Assembly: GCF_031834595.1 (NCBI RefSeq)
Contig: NZ_CP115541.1
Coordinates: 3,590,501 to 3,654,500 of the forward strand
DNA length: 64,000 nucleotides
Direction: 5' to 3'
Source of the DNA: Stenotrophomonas oahuensis
Lineage (GTDB): Bacteria; Pseudomonadota; Gammaproteobacteria; Xanthomonadales; Xanthomonadaceae
Under the pieces are notes generated by a model. It did no database searches and was not told where the DNA came from. It saw only the letters and a list, made by a program, of their open reading frames with translations. The translations under genes and the position numbers were made by a program. Shown here in pieces: positions 43,800 to 52,399 of this stretch. The first letter of the stretch is position 1, and every line of letters begins with the position of its first letter.

Positions 43800-43941
43800 G
43801 CGGGGAAACTCCTCTTGCGGATGGCTTGCAATGGCCCGCGCACGGGCCTGCTTGCGGTGGCCGGCGGGACGGGCCGGCCGGGCAGGGGCCCAGTATGGCC
43901 GATGCCGGCAGGCCCGCAGCACCACGGGCTCAGAACGCAAG

Positions 43942-43972
43942 GTTATACATTCGTATGTAGCCTTCGTGTCAC
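43942..43972 (-). promoter_or_regulatory. Candidate acnA promoter
   Basis: On the minus strand TATAAC (43947-43942) and an upstream GTGACA (43972-43967), with 19-bp spacing, overlap a small inverted repeat TACAT/ATGTA (43946-43959). The spacing is longer than ideal. The region is an AT-rich break about 145 bp before the acnA start. Confidence 0.3.
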
Positions 43973-44871
43973 GGCTTCCCTCGCCACTGGCTCATCAGCA
44001 TCTGCAGGAAACGTTCGGCGCTGGGTGAGAGCAGGGCGCCGCGCCGGCGCACGATGCCAATGGTGCGCGACACGACCGGGTTGCCGATCGGGCGGGTGAC
44101 CAGGATGGGGTGGTCACCGTCCGGCGTGGCCATCTTCGGCAGCACCGATACGCCGATGCCGGCTTCGACCATGCCGAGCGAGGTGGACAAGTGAGTCACC
44201 TCGTAGTGCCAGCTGAGCTTGAGGTTTTCGCGTGCCAATGCGCCATCGAGCAGGGTGCGGTTGCCGCTGGTGCGGTGCACGGTGATCAACTGATGGCGGG
44301 CCAGGTCGGACCATTCCACCTTTCGCTTTTTCGCCAGCGGATGATCGCGGCGGCAGGCGAGCACGAACGGATCTTCGGCGAGCACGTCGAAGTCCAGGTT
44401 GGGGTCGTTGGCACCCATGAAATTGATGCCGAACTCCACTTCACCACGCTCCACCGCCTGCAGGCCTTCAGTGGCGGGAATGTCGAGAATGCGGAAGCGC
44501 ACGTTCGGGTGCGCGTCATGGAAGCGAGCCATCACGCTCGGCAGGAAGTAGAACGCGGCCGTTGGCAGGCAGGCGATGGTCACCGTGGCACCGCGCGTGT
44601 CGTCGTGGCCACGTAGTGAGAACAGCGAGCCATCGAACTCTTCAATCATGCGTCGTACCAGCGGCAGCAGGTTTTCACCTACGGCGGTGGTGCTGACGCT
44701 GCGCGTGGTGCGTTCGAGCAGCGGTGAACCGACCGCCTGTTCCAGCTTCTGTATGCGCCGGCTGAGTGCCGGCTGCGAGACGTGCAGCGTTTCAGCGGCA
44801 CGGTGGAAGCTGCGGGTTTCGGCCACCAGCAGAAAGGCGCGCAGGTCGAGAATTTCGCAATTGATGCTCAT
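43969..44871 (-). CDS. LysR-type transcriptional regulator
   Basis: A 300-residue regulator. The N-terminal winged helix-turn-helix is clear ([20 protein letters not shown] and [20 protein letters not shown]), followed by the periplasmic-binding-protein-like effector domain ([20 protein letters not shown] region, [10 protein letters not shown]). It is divergent from the PrpF/GalD-family gene with 108 bp between the starts, the classical layout in which a LysR protein controls its neighbour and itself. It is also upstream of acnA on the same strand, so acnA may be in its regulon. The effector is unknown; a tricarboxylic or oxalo-dicarboxylic acid would fit the neighbours. Confidence 0.9.
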   Translation of the reverse strand: MSINCEILDLRAFLLVAETRSFHRAAETLHVSQPALSRRIQKLEQAVGSPLLERTTRSVSTTAVGENLLPLVRRMIEEFDGSLFSLRGHDDTRGATVTIACLPTAAFYFLPSVMARFHDAHPNVRFRILDIPATEGLQAVERGEVEFGINFMGANDPNLDFDVLAEDPFVLACRRDHPLAKKRKVEWSDLARHQLITVHRTSGNRTLLDGALARENLKLSWHYEVTHLSTSLGMVEAGIGVSVLPKMATPDGDHPILVTRPIGNPVVSRTIGIVRRRGALLSPSAERFLQMLMSQWRGKP

Positions 44872-44955
44872 GGGGCATTAATCATCCAAAAATCAGCAAT
44901 TCACAGATCAATCGGGGTCATGCCAGTATCGAATCACAGGGTGATATTCATCCGC

Positions 44956-44961
44956 TATAAG
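44956..44961 (+). promoter_or_regulatory. -10-like element for the isomerase/ABC operon
   Basis: TATAAG in CGCTATAAGCATC, 18 bp before the chosen ATG at 44980, would leave a leader of about 12 bases without a Shine-Dalgarno sequence. If real it excludes the alternative upstream ATG at 44920. No clear -35, as expected for a LysR-activated promoter. Confidence 0.35.
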
Positions 44962-44979
44962 CATCAATCTACCACACGT

Positions 44980-46086
44980 ATGTCCAACGATCTCACCTCG
45001 ATTCCCTGCGTCCTGATGCGCGGCGGCACCTCCAAGGGGCCGTTCTTCCTGGCATCCGACCTGCCGGCCGACACCGCGGCACGTGACCGGCTGCTGGTGG
45101 AGGTGATGGGCTCGGGGCATCCGCTGCAGATCGACGGGATTGGTGGCGGCAATGCACTGACCAGCAAGGTCGCGATCATCGACAAGGCCAGCCGCGAAGA
45201 TGCCGACGTGGACTACCTGTTCGCGCAGGTGAAAGTGGAGCAGCGTCTGGTGGATACCTCACCGAACTGCGGCAACATGCTGGCCGCAGTGGGTCCGTAC
45301 GCCATCGAACGGGGCCTGGTGCAGGCGCATCATCCGCGCACTGAGGTGCGTATCCACAACGTCAACACCGGCAAGGTGATCGTGGCAACGGTGGAAACGC
45401 CGGGCGGCCAGGTGGTGTATCGCGGTGACACCCATATTGCCGGCGCACCCGGCGGTGCCGCGCCGGTGCAGCTTGCGTTTCTCGACGCGGCGGGCGCGCG
45501 CACCGGCAAGCTGCTGCCCAGTGGACATGCGATGGAGCAGATCGATGGTGCCGATGTCAGCCTGATTGATTGTGCGATGCCGATGGTGCTGATCCGCGCC
45601 AGCGACCTGGGCGTGCAGGGTGGGGAATCGCCGGCTGAGCTCAACGCCAACCGTGAGCTGATGGCGCGGATGGAAGCCATTCGCATCCAGGCAGGCGAAC
45701 GCATGGGCATCGCCGATGCGGGCAACAAGGTGATTCCTAAACCCGTTTTGCTTTCCGCACCGCAACATGGCGGCACCCTGCAGGTGCGTTATTTCATGCC
45801 ACATCAATGCCATACGGCGCTGGCGATCACCGGCGGCGTGGGCATTGCAACCGCGGTTGCAACGCCGGGCACGTTGGCTAACACGTTTGTCGGGTGTGAC
45901 GCAGTGCCCACTTTGATTACTCTCGAACATCCGAGCGGTGCCCTGGACGTGGGCTTGAGTCGCAGCTCGGAACACGCGCCGGTTGTGGCCAGCGTGGTAC
46001 GCACGGCCCGCCGCCTGTTTGAAGGCCGGGTGTTCGCCACCACGCCGATTGCCACCGAAACCACGCAATGGACTTCAGCGGCATGA
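44980..46086 (+). CDS. PrpF/GalD-family isomerase (4-oxalomesaconate tautomerase or aconitate/methylaconitate isomerase)
   Basis: A 368-residue protein of the diaminopimelate-epimerase-like fold. ATG 44980 gives MSNDLTSIPCVLMRGGTSKG, the diagnostic start of the PrpF/GalD family. Likely catalytic residues are Lys63 (GNALTSKVAII) and Cys97 (TSPNCGNML), matching the Lys/Cys pair of PrpF. Family members shift a double bond in oxalomesaconate (gallate pathway) or isomerise 2-methylaconitate (propionate pathway). No gallate dioxygenase or methylcitrate genes are here. The neighbours are aconitase and an importer, so an aconitate-type substrate is a reasonable but unproven guess. Confidence 0.85.
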   Translation: MSNDLTSIPCVLMRGGTSKGPFFLASDLPADTAARDRLLVEVMGSGHPLQIDGIGGGNALTSKVAIIDKASREDADVDYLFAQVKVEQRLVDTSPNCGNMLAAVGPYAIERGLVQAHHPRTEVRIHNVNTGKVIVATVETPGGQVVYRGDTHIAGAPGGAAPVQLAFLDAAGARTGKLLPSGHAMEQIDGADVSLIDCAMPMVLIRASDLGVQGGESPAELNANRELMARMEAIRIQAGERMGIADAGNKVIPKPVLLSAPQHGGTLQVRYFMPHQCHTALAITGGVGIATAVATPGTLANTFVGCDAVPTLITLEHPSGALDVGLSRSSEHAPVVASVVRTARRLFEGRVFATTPIATETTQWTSAA

Positions 46087-46179
46087 CCTGACCCTGGACG
46101 GCAGGCCGCGCCCCTGGCACGACCTTCCGCCCTCCACCGAAACACCGTTACACGTAGCAGCACATCCTGGGAGGGATAG

Positions 46180-47232
46180 ATGTACAAGCGATTTCTGATG
46201 ACCGCGCTGGTCGCGGCAAGCCTGGCTGTTGCCGGCTGTGGCAAGAGTGGCTCCGAAGGGGCCGCCAGCGGCGGCGACAATGCACCCGTCCGCATCAGCG
46301 TGGGGTCTTACAACCTCAACAATCTGCCGTTCTTCATCGCCGATTCCAAGGGCTACTTCAAGGAAGTGGGTCTGGAGGTGAAGACCGAGAACTTCGCCCA
46401 GGGCGGTTCAAAGGTGCTGCAGGCGCTGGTCGCCAATTCCACCGACGTGGCGGTGGGCTTCTATGACCACACCATCCAGATGCAGGCCAAGCAGAAGGAC
46501 GTTGTCGCCTTCGTGCTGCTGTCGCGCAACTCCGGCCTGGTCATGGCCGGCCGCGACGATGCGACCTTCGACCCGGCGCGTCCGGAAACGATCAAGGGCC
46601 AGAAAGTGGGCATCACCGCACCGGGGTCATCGTCGGACTTCTTCGTGCGCCACTTCCTGGCCCAGCATGACATCCCGGTCGACAGCATTTCGCTGATCGG
46701 CGTGGGTTCGGGTGCCGCGGCCGTGGCCGCGCTGGAGCAGGGCAAGATCGACCTGCTGGTGAACTACGACCCGGCCGCCACGCTGATCACCGAGCGCAAG
46801 GTCGGCAAGATCATCATCGACGCACGCAGCGACGACGGTGCCCGCCAGGTCTACGGCGGCCTGTACCCGACCTCGGTGATGTATGCCAACCAGAGCTTCC
46901 TGGAGCAGCGCCCGGACGCGGCCGAGAAGATTGCGCGTGCCGAGCAGAAGGCGCTGAAGTTCATCGCCGACAACAGCGCCGAAGACATCGTCGCCGCACT
47001 GCCGGACAGCTACGTCTCCGGCGACCGTGCCACCTATGCCCGTGCGGTCGAGAACGCCCGCGCCATCTTCACCAAGGATGGCCACTTCACCCCGGCCGAC
47101 CTGGAAACACCGCTGAAGGTGCTGCGCGAGTTCAACAAGGACGTCGCCAACCACGATATCGACCTGTCCAAGACCTACACCAATGCCTTCGTCGAGCGCG
47201 CCAGCGCCTCGGCCCCGGCTGCCCAGAACTAA
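46180..47232 (+). CDS. ABC transporter substrate-binding lipoprotein (NrtA/SsuA/TauA type)
   Basis: A 350-residue lipoprotein. GGGAGG precedes ATG 46180, and the lipobox is LAVAGC with Cys20. The mature part shows RISVGSYNLNNLPFFIADSKGYF, KVGITAPGSSSDFFVRHFLA and DLLVNYDPAATLITE, typical of the NMT1/SsuA-like binding proteins for nitrate, sulfonates, taurine, aromatic acids and related small anions. First gene of the binding protein-ATPase-permease set; the next gene follows by 13 bp. The ligand cannot be named from sequence. Confidence 0.88.
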   Translation: MYKRFLMTALVAASLAVAGCGKSGSEGAASGGDNAPVRISVGSYNLNNLPFFIADSKGYFKEVGLEVKTENFAQGGSKVLQALVANSTDVAVGFYDHTIQMQAKQKDVVAFVLLSRNSGLVMAGRDDATFDPARPETIKGQKVGITAPGSSSDFFVRHFLAQHDIPVDSISLIGVGSGAAAVAALEQGKIDLLVNYDPAATLITERKVGKIIIDARSDDGARQVYGGLYPTSVMYANQSFLEQRPDAAEKIARAEQKALKFIADNSAEDIVAALPDSYVSGDRATYARAVENARAIFTKDGHFTPADLETPLKVLREFNKDVANHDIDLSKTYTNAFVERASASAPAAQN

Positions 47233-47245
47233 GCGGAGGTAACCC

Positions 47246-48079
47246 ATGGCCACCAATGCCACCGTGCGCAAGCTCAACGGCGCACCGCAGCTGGAGCCTG
47301 CACAGACCATGGTTGCGATCAACCAGGTCACCATGTCCTTCGGCGATTTCACCGCCGTACGCGACGTCGACATCCAGGTGGGCAATGGCGAGTTTCTCGC
47401 CATTGTCGGCCCCACCGGCTGCGGCAAAAGCACCATCCTCAATTCTGTGGCCGGGCTGCTGAAGCCCTCGGCCGGCGAGGTCAGCATTGACGGGCGCGCC
47501 GTGAACGGCGTGCAGGAGTCAGTGGGCTATCTGTTCCAGCAGGACGCGCTGCTGCCGTGGAAGACCGCGTACCAGAACGTCGAACTGGGCTTGAAGTTCC
47601 GTGGCGTCAGCGATGCAGAGCGCAAGCAGAAGGTCAACGCGTGGCTGGCGAAAGTGGGGCTGACCGGTTTCGAACACCGGTATCCGCATCAGCTCTCCGG
47701 CGGCCAGCGCAAGCGCGTGCAGATGGCGCAGGCGCTGATCGTGGAGCCGAAGGTGATCCTGATGGACGAGCCGTTCTCGGCGCTGGACATCCACACCCGT
47801 CACCTGATGCAGAACGAACTGCTGCGGCTGTGGCAGGAAGATCGCCGCTCGGTGATCCTGATCACACACGACCTGGAAGAGGCGATTGCGCTGGGTGACC
47901 GCGTGGTGGTGCTGTCTTCCGGTCCCGCCAGCCGCGTGGTGCGCAGCTTCGACGTAGATCTGGAGCGCCCGCGCAACGTGGCGGAAATCAAACTCGACGA
48001 ACGTTTTACCGACCTGTACCGCGATATCTGGGCCTGCCTGCGCGGCGAAGTGGAGAAGAGCTATGCACGCCAGGACTGA
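47246..48079 (+). CDS. ABC transporter ATP-binding protein (SsuB/TauB type)
   Basis: A 277-residue ATPase driving the importer. GGAGGT precedes ATG 47246. Walker A GPTGCGKST (about residues 55-63), Q-loop LFQQDALLPW, signature LSGGQRKRVQMAQAL (the usual QRQR is QRKR), Walker B VILMDEPFSALD and switch His in ILITHDLEEAI. The C-terminus overlaps the permease gene by 17 bases, so translation is coupled. Confidence 0.93.
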   Translation: MATNATVRKLNGAPQLEPAQTMVAINQVTMSFGDFTAVRDVDIQVGNGEFLAIVGPTGCGKSTILNSVAGLLKPSAGEVSIDGRAVNGVQESVGYLFQQDALLPWKTAYQNVELGLKFRGVSDAERKQKVNAWLAKVGLTGFEHRYPHQLSGGQRKRVQMAQALIVEPKVILMDEPFSALDIHTRHLMQNELLRLWQEDRRSVILITHDLEEAIALGDRVVVLSSGPASRVVRSFDVDLERPRNVAEIKLDERFTDLYRDIWACLRGEVEKSYARQD

Positions 48080-48839
48080 CAAATTCATCCAGCTCGCGCT
48101 GATCATCCTTGTCTTCGGTGGTTGGGAAGGCGGCATTGCAATGGGTTGGATCGACCCGTTCTTCTTCCCAGCTCCCACCGCCATTGCCAAACAGTCGTGG
48201 ACCTGGCTGTCGGATACCTCGTTCTACCAGCACGTGTACATCACCCTGACCGAAACCGCGCTCGGCTACCTGATCGGTACCGCGCTGGGCGTGGCCGGTG
48301 GTGTGTGGCTGGGGCTGAGCCGGCGTTCGGCACGCATCCTGGATCCCTTCATCAAGGGCTTCAATGCGATTCCGCGTGTAGTGCTGGCTCCGATCTTCGT
48401 GCTGTGGCTGGGTCTGGGGCTGTGGTCGAAAGTAGCGCTGGCGGTGACGCTGGTGTTCTTCACCACCTTCTTCAACGCCATGCAGGGCGTGCGTGAAGTC
48501 AACCCGGTAGTGCTGGCCAATGCCCGCATTCTGGGGGCCAGCCGCAGTGACCTGCTGCGCCATGTGTACTTCCCGGCGGCGGCCAGCTGGATCCTGTCCT
48601 CGCTGCGTACGTCGGTTGGCTTTGCGGTGGTGGGTGCGATCATCGGCGAGTACCTTGGTGCTTCGGCCGGTCTGGGCTACCTGATCGCGCAGGCCGAAGG
48701 CAACTTCAACGCGGTGGGCGTATTCGCCGGCATCATCATCCTGGCGGCCTTCGTGCTGGTGATCGACGCCCTGCTGGATATCGTCGAGAACCGGGTGATC
48801 ACCTGGCGTCCGAACGCGCAGCAGGGCGCGACCAGCTGA
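48063..48839 (+). CDS. ABC transporter permease (SsuC/TauC type)
   Basis: A 258-residue inner-membrane subunit with about six helices. The EAA loop reads EVNPVVLANARILGASRSDL (about residues 147-166), the contact site for the ATPase. The C-terminus contains the conserved GAIIGEYLGASAGLGYLI. Pairs with the upstream ATPase and binding protein. A porin gene follows after a 10-bp-stem hairpin. Confidence 0.93.
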   Translation: MHARTDKFIQLALIILVFGGWEGGIAMGWIDPFFFPAPTAIAKQSWTWLSDTSFYQHVYITLTETALGYLIGTALGVAGGVWLGLSRRSARILDPFIKGFNAIPRVVLAPIFVLWLGLGLWSKVALAVTLVFFTTFFNAMQGVREVNPVVLANARILGASRSDLLRHVYFPAAASWILSSLRTSVGFAVVGAIIGEYLGASAGLGYLIAQAEGNFNAVGVFAGIIILAAFVLVIDALLDIVENRVITWRPNAQQGATS

Positions 48840-48845
48840 TGGTCA

Positions 48846-48868
48846 GGTGCCCGGCCTCGCCGGGCACC
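48846..48868 (+). terminator. Hairpin between permease and porin genes
   Basis: A perfect 10-bp stem GGTGCCCGGC/GCCGGGCACC with loop CTC, 7 bp after the permease stop. No U-tract follows, so it may stabilise the upstream mRNA 3' end or partly attenuate porin expression rather than fully terminate. Confidence 0.45.
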
Positions 48869-48939
48869 GCGACACACATTTCCCCCGCATCATCGCAATG
48901 CACCCGCCAGGCCAGCGGCCGGCGGGTTGGAGAGAACCC

Positions 48940-50367
48940 ATGAACACGTATCCCGTGCTGCCTCGCGTAGCGCTGTCGGTGGCGCTTGGCCTGTTACTGG
49001 CCAGCGGCCACGCCGCCGCGCAGTCCACGCCGCCGGCTCCGCTGAGCCAGGCTGAGCTCACCGCGCTGGTGCAGCAGCAGGCGCAGCAGATCCAGCAGCT
49101 TCAATCCCGCCTTGACGCGCTGGAAGGCACCGGCACCGCCGTAGCGACACCTGCAGCTACACCGACCCCGGAACTCGAAACCCGCGTGGCCAAGCTGGAA
49201 ACCCAGCAGTCGAAGGCACCGAAGATTTCCTTCAGCAAAGGCGCGCCGGAGTTCACCAGCGCCGACGGCAACGTAAGCTTCCGTCCGCGCGGTCGTCTGT
49301 TCGTGGACGGTTCCAGCACCGACGGCTCGTCCAGCAACGACCGCAACATCAACGGTACCGAGATCCGTTCGGTTCGTCTGGGCGCGGAAGGGCGCTACGG
49401 CATTCTGGGCTGGGCGGTGGAAGGCGACTTCGCCGACAACGAAGTGGCGTGGAAGTCGGTGTACGCCACCGTCGACCACAAGCTGTTCGGGCTGCCCGCC
49501 GACCTGACCGTGGGTAATCGCTTGAACGACCGCGGCATCGACGGTTCCAGCAGCACCTCCAACACGCCGTTCCCGGACCGCAACGTGGTCGGCACGCTGA
49601 TGCTGCCGCAGCGCGGCCTGTTCGGTGTTGGCTTCACCGAGCGCGTGTACGGCAAGAACTGGCACGCCAGCCTGTCCGTGGCCGGCAACGATCTGAACAA
49701 CGTCGGCGACAACAACGACAGCCAGACCTGGGCCACCCGCGTGCACTGGAACCCGCTGGTCAGCAAGGCGGCCACGCTGCACCTGGGGGCGTGGGCATTC
49801 CATGAGGAAATCGCCGCCGGCTCCACCGGCGTGCTGCGCAGCTCGGCGATTGCCGGCCATTTCAATGATCTGGTCAAGATCACCCCGGGGACGTTGGCTG
49901 GCACCGACCGCAGCACCGCCTATGGCTTCGAAGCCGCCGGTTATTTCGGTCAGGGCTGGGCAACGGGTGAGTGGGGCACACGCAACCTGCGCGGGGCCGG
50001 CGCGAGCGGCCGTTATGACCTCGACCACGATGCCTGGGCAGTGTCGGCTGGCTGGTTCCTGAGCGGGGCCAGCCCGTCGTACTCGGCCAAGGCCGGTACC
50101 TGGGGCAAGGTCAAGGTGGCCGACCCGGTCACCAGCGGTGGTCGCGGTGCGTGGGAACTGCGCGGGCGCTATGAAGACGTGGACTACGCCGAGCTGCCCA
50201 CCGGCGGCACCGGCCACGCCTGGACACTGGGCGCGAACTGGTACCTCAACGACTACAGCCGGGTGATGTTCGATGTAATCCGGTGGGAAACCGATAACCG
50301 CAGTGGCGCGGTGCAGGGCAAGGATGAAGGCACCACGTTCAATACGCGGTTGCAGGTGGCGTTCTAA
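48940..50367 (+). CDS. OprO/OprP-family outer-membrane porin
   Basis: A 475-residue porin. GGAGAG precedes ATG 48940; the signal peptide ends SGHAAAQ. A periplasmic coiled coil follows (LTALVQQQAQQIQQLQSRLD), then a 16-strand beta-barrel of the phosphate-selective porin O/P family (FRPRGRLFVDGSS; WAVEGDFADNEV; GANWYLNDYSRVMFDVIRW) ending in a terminal Phe (TRLQVAF), as expected for Bam-dependent assembly. OprP-like porins prefer anions. Placed after an anion-type ABC importer, it probably brings the same substrate across the outer membrane. Confidence 0.9.
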   Translation: MNTYPVLPRVALSVALGLLLASGHAAAQSTPPAPLSQAELTALVQQQAQQIQQLQSRLDALEGTGTAVATPAATPTPELETRVAKLETQQSKAPKISFSKGAPEFTSADGNVSFRPRGRLFVDGSSTDGSSSNDRNINGTEIRSVRLGAEGRYGILGWAVEGDFADNEVAWKSVYATVDHKLFGLPADLTVGNRLNDRGIDGSSSTSNTPFPDRNVVGTLMLPQRGLFGVGFTERVYGKNWHASLSVAGNDLNNVGDNNDSQTWATRVHWNPLVSKAATLHLGAWAFHEEIAAGSTGVLRSSAIAGHFNDLVKITPGTLAGTDRSTAYGFEAAGYFGQGWATGEWGTRNLRGAGASGRYDLDHDAWAVSAGWFLSGASPSYSAKAGTWGKVKVADPVTSGGRGAWELRGRYEDVDYAELPTGGTGHAWTLGANWYLNDYSRVMFDVIRWETDNRSGAVQGKDEGTTFNTRLQVAF

Positions 50368-50379
50368 GCAGGGCACAAA

Positions 50380-50402
50380 CGGTGCCGGTCCCACCGGCAC
50401 CG
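50380..50402. terminator. Bidirectional hairpin between porin and paralogue 1
   Basis: A 9-bp stem CGGTGCCGG/CCGGCACCG with loop TCCCA in the 51-bp convergent gap. On the minus strand it is followed by TTTGTG, on the plus strand by TGATTG, so it suits the minus-strand gene better. Confidence 0.6.
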
Positions 50403-50418
50403 TGATTGCGATGTCGTA

Positions 50419-51113
50419 TCAGGGCAGCGCAATCGGTACGATGTTGACGATGAAGCGTTCCTCCAGCCCGCCGATCGCGGTAATCCGCAACGGCACAGGG
50501 CCGGGCTCGACGCCGTGCTGGATCAGGAGCTGGTTGTCATTGAGTACCAAGCCAAGGCGCGGATGGTCCAGATGGAACTCCCAGGTATCGCGTTCAAAAG
50601 GAAGTTCGATCCAGTCCGCATCGTACAGAAATGCCAGGGCGGTGACCGTCTTCTCCTCGTTCGGCACAGGGACCTGAACCGTCAGCGGCCCAATTTTGGT
50701 GCGCATGTGGGTTGGGACTACATTCCGGCCATCACGTATCTGCAGCACCCCGAGGTCAACCGGTCTGCCGTCCTTTAGATAGCGAACTTCCAGATTGGCC
50801 GGCCATGGCCCGGTGTAGTTCTCCGCAAATGTGTGGTCAATCCGAACGGTTCCCACATGTGCGCCATCTCCGATGCCGAAGTAGATCCCTTGAACCTCCC
50901 CAGCACTACTGTTCAACGCGGTATCGAAATCCTCCCGATCAAGTTCTCCCAGAAGGGTTTGCATGATGGCCTTCTGCGTACGCTGGTGCGACAGGCGGGG
51001 GCGTACACCGCTCGTGGCTGGAAAACGATGCCGATATGTTCGTTGCGTTGCTTTGCCTCGGCGGTTGCGGCGACATCCACGGCAGGTTCTGTGCGACGGT
51101 TCTTGCTGGTCAT
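50419..51113 (-). pseudogene. Array paralogue 1, frameshifted (unknown family)
   Basis: Third member (in transcription order along the strand) of a tandem family. GGAGG precedes ATG 51113 (MTSKNRRTEPAVDVAATAEA) and the reading frame runs to NEHIGIVFQPRAVYAP, where it breaks at a run of five G (50997-51001, C5 on the coding strand). The downstream frame resumes with LSHQRTQKAIMQTLLGELD and continues to the TGA at 50419 (GGLEERFIVNIVPIALP). One added C, or loss of two bases, would join the halves into about 231 residues aligned with paralogues 2 and 3. No signal peptide. It could be a decayed gene, a phase-variable gene, or a sequencing error in the homopolymer. Confidence 0.7.
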
Positions 51114-51360
51114 GTCTGGTTCCTCCAGAGCTGAAACGTTGACCCCCGTCATCGCTGAACCTGGCTGGATGGTAATGCCACTTCCCGTTAAGTGGAGGTG
51201 TTGGAAGTTGGCATTGGTAGAGGCGGTCGCAAGACGCCTGCCGATAACGTTGATCGGTGCTTTGACGCATGGACCTCATCTGGCCAACGCCTCCGTTCAA
51301 CGTTCATGCCGCACCGGTCGTTGCACCACTATCGGGAGTCGACTGTCGTGCGACTCTACC
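51111..51360 (-). repeat. 250-bp conserved upstream module, copy 1
   Basis: Exactly 250 bp from the complement of the paralogue 1 start codon to CTACC. Contains the GGAGG ribosome-binding site, a GTAG element (from 51217) and a facing CTAC element ending at 51359, 143 bp apart. By eye more than 90% identical to copies at 52057 and 53036. Probably carries the gene's promoter, but no -35/-10 pair is convincing. Confidence 0.85.
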
Positions 51361-51382
51361 GATGCGGTCCATGTAACGAAAA

Positions 51383-51403
51383 CGGGGTGCCAATGGCACC
51401 CCG
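51383..51403 (-). terminator. Terminator of array paralogue 2
   Basis: A 9-bp stem CGGGGTGCC/GGCACCCCG with loop AAT; on the minus strand it is followed by TTTTCGTT. It lies 8 bp past the paralogue 2 stop. The stem is the same as in the terminator at 53373-53393. Confidence 0.85.
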
Positions 51404-51411
51404 CCGCTGAC

Positions 51412-52059
51412 TCAGGGTGCTACGACGTCGATCTTGAAGGTCTGCGCCAAGCCGCCTTTCGCCGTCACCCGCGCAGTCAGCCTGCCCGGTTGGGCACCGG
51501 GGGCGACACGCAACTGGTTCTGCTTCACGTACACACCCTGCACGGTCTCAGCGAGTTCCAGGTCCCAGTAGTTGTCATCGAAGGGAAGGGGAACGTGGTC
51601 TTCGTCAAACAGGGTGATGGAGAAGTAGACCATGCTCTCTTCGCCAGGCGGGGGGATCTTCACGGAGGTGGTTGAGGGTTGGACATGCATGTGCCGTGGC
51701 TTCATGTCGCTCGATTCCCTGAGCTGCAGGAAGGCGCGATCTACTGGAACGCCTTCCTTCAGATAGCGAATTTCCAAAAGAACGGGCCAAGGGCCGTTGT
51801 ATTGGCGGGCAAAGTACGTGTGCACCTGCACTTGGCCGAAGCCGGATCCTTCGACGATGATCAACTCTATGCCTTCTTCCGGGCCTGGGACGCCATTGAC
51901 GGTGTAGTCAAATGCTGTCGGATCAAGCGATGGAAGCAGGGTATGCATGATGGCAATCTGAAGCGTGTGATGCACCTGCGGCGCATACAGGGCGATGGGC
52001 ACGAACGCCATGCCGATGAAGTCTTCGTTGTGCTTGGAGCTAGGGGTCTTGCTGGTCAT
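51412..52059 (-). CDS. Array paralogue 2 (unknown family)
   Basis: A 215-residue protein without signal peptide or membrane segment. GGAGG precedes ATG 52059 (MTSKTPSSKHNEDFIGMAFV). Shared family landmarks are a YAP-then-IAIMHTLLPSLD segment near residue 30, DPTAFDYTVNGVPGPEEG, YNGPWPVLLEIRYLKEGVPV, and a C-terminal Ig-like strand pattern GRLTARVTAKGGLAQTFKID. Protein similarity to paralogues 1 and 3 is clear but modest, while the upstream DNA is nearly identical. I do not recognise the family. The beta-rich C-terminus suggests a binding module; that is inference. Confidence 0.75.
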   Translation of the reverse strand: MTSKTPSSKHNEDFIGMAFVPIALYAPQVHHTLQIAIMHTLLPSLDPTAFDYTVNGVPGPEEGIELIIVEGSGFGQVQVHTYFARQYNGPWPVLLEIRYLKEGVPVDRAFLQLRESSDMKPRHMHVQPSTTSVKIPPPGEESMVYFSITLFDEDHVPLPFDDNYWDLELAETVQGVYVKQNQLRVAPGAQPGRLTARVTAKGGLAQTFKIDVVAP

Positions 52060-52306
52060 GTCTGGTTCCTCCAGAACTGAAGCGTTGACCCCCGTCATCG
52101 CTGAACCTGGCTGGATGGTAGTGCCACTGCCTGTTAAGTGGAGGTGTTGGAATTTGGCATTGGTAGAGGCGGTCGCAAGACGCCTGCCGATAACGGTGAT
52201 CGGTGCTTTGACGCATGGACCCCTCCAGGCCAACGCTTCCGTTCAACGTTCATGCCCCACCGGTCGTTGCACCACTATCGGCAGTCGACTGTCGTGCGAC
52301 TCTACC
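52057..52306 (-). repeat. 250-bp conserved upstream module, copy 2
   Basis: Exactly 250 bp, from the start codon complement of paralogue 2 to CTACC. GTAG at 52163-52166 and CTAC at 52302-52305 enclose the same 143-bp segment as in copies 1 and 3. Almost identical to copy 3 in its first 90 bp. Confidence 0.85.
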
Positions 52307-52345
52307 GAGCCCTCGAACCGCGTGAGAGGAGATTCCGCGGAGAAG

Positions 52346-52368
52346 CGGGATGCATGAAGCGCATCCCG
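52346..52368 (-). terminator. Hairpin after array paralogue 3
   Basis: Stem CGGGATGC/GCATCCCG with a 7-base loop, 31 bp past the paralogue 3 stop on the minus strand. A poor U-tract follows (CTTCTCC), so termination is uncertain. Confidence 0.4.
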
Positions 52369-52399
52369 TCTTGCCGCCGCCGTCATGCCTGCAAGCCAT

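Noticed and set aside
44920..46086. Upstream ATG start for the PrpF/GalD-family gene
   Set aside because: It adds 20 residues not expected before the family's conserved start and lies upstream of the likely -10 at 44956; ATG 44980 fits better, although it has no clear ribosome-binding site.
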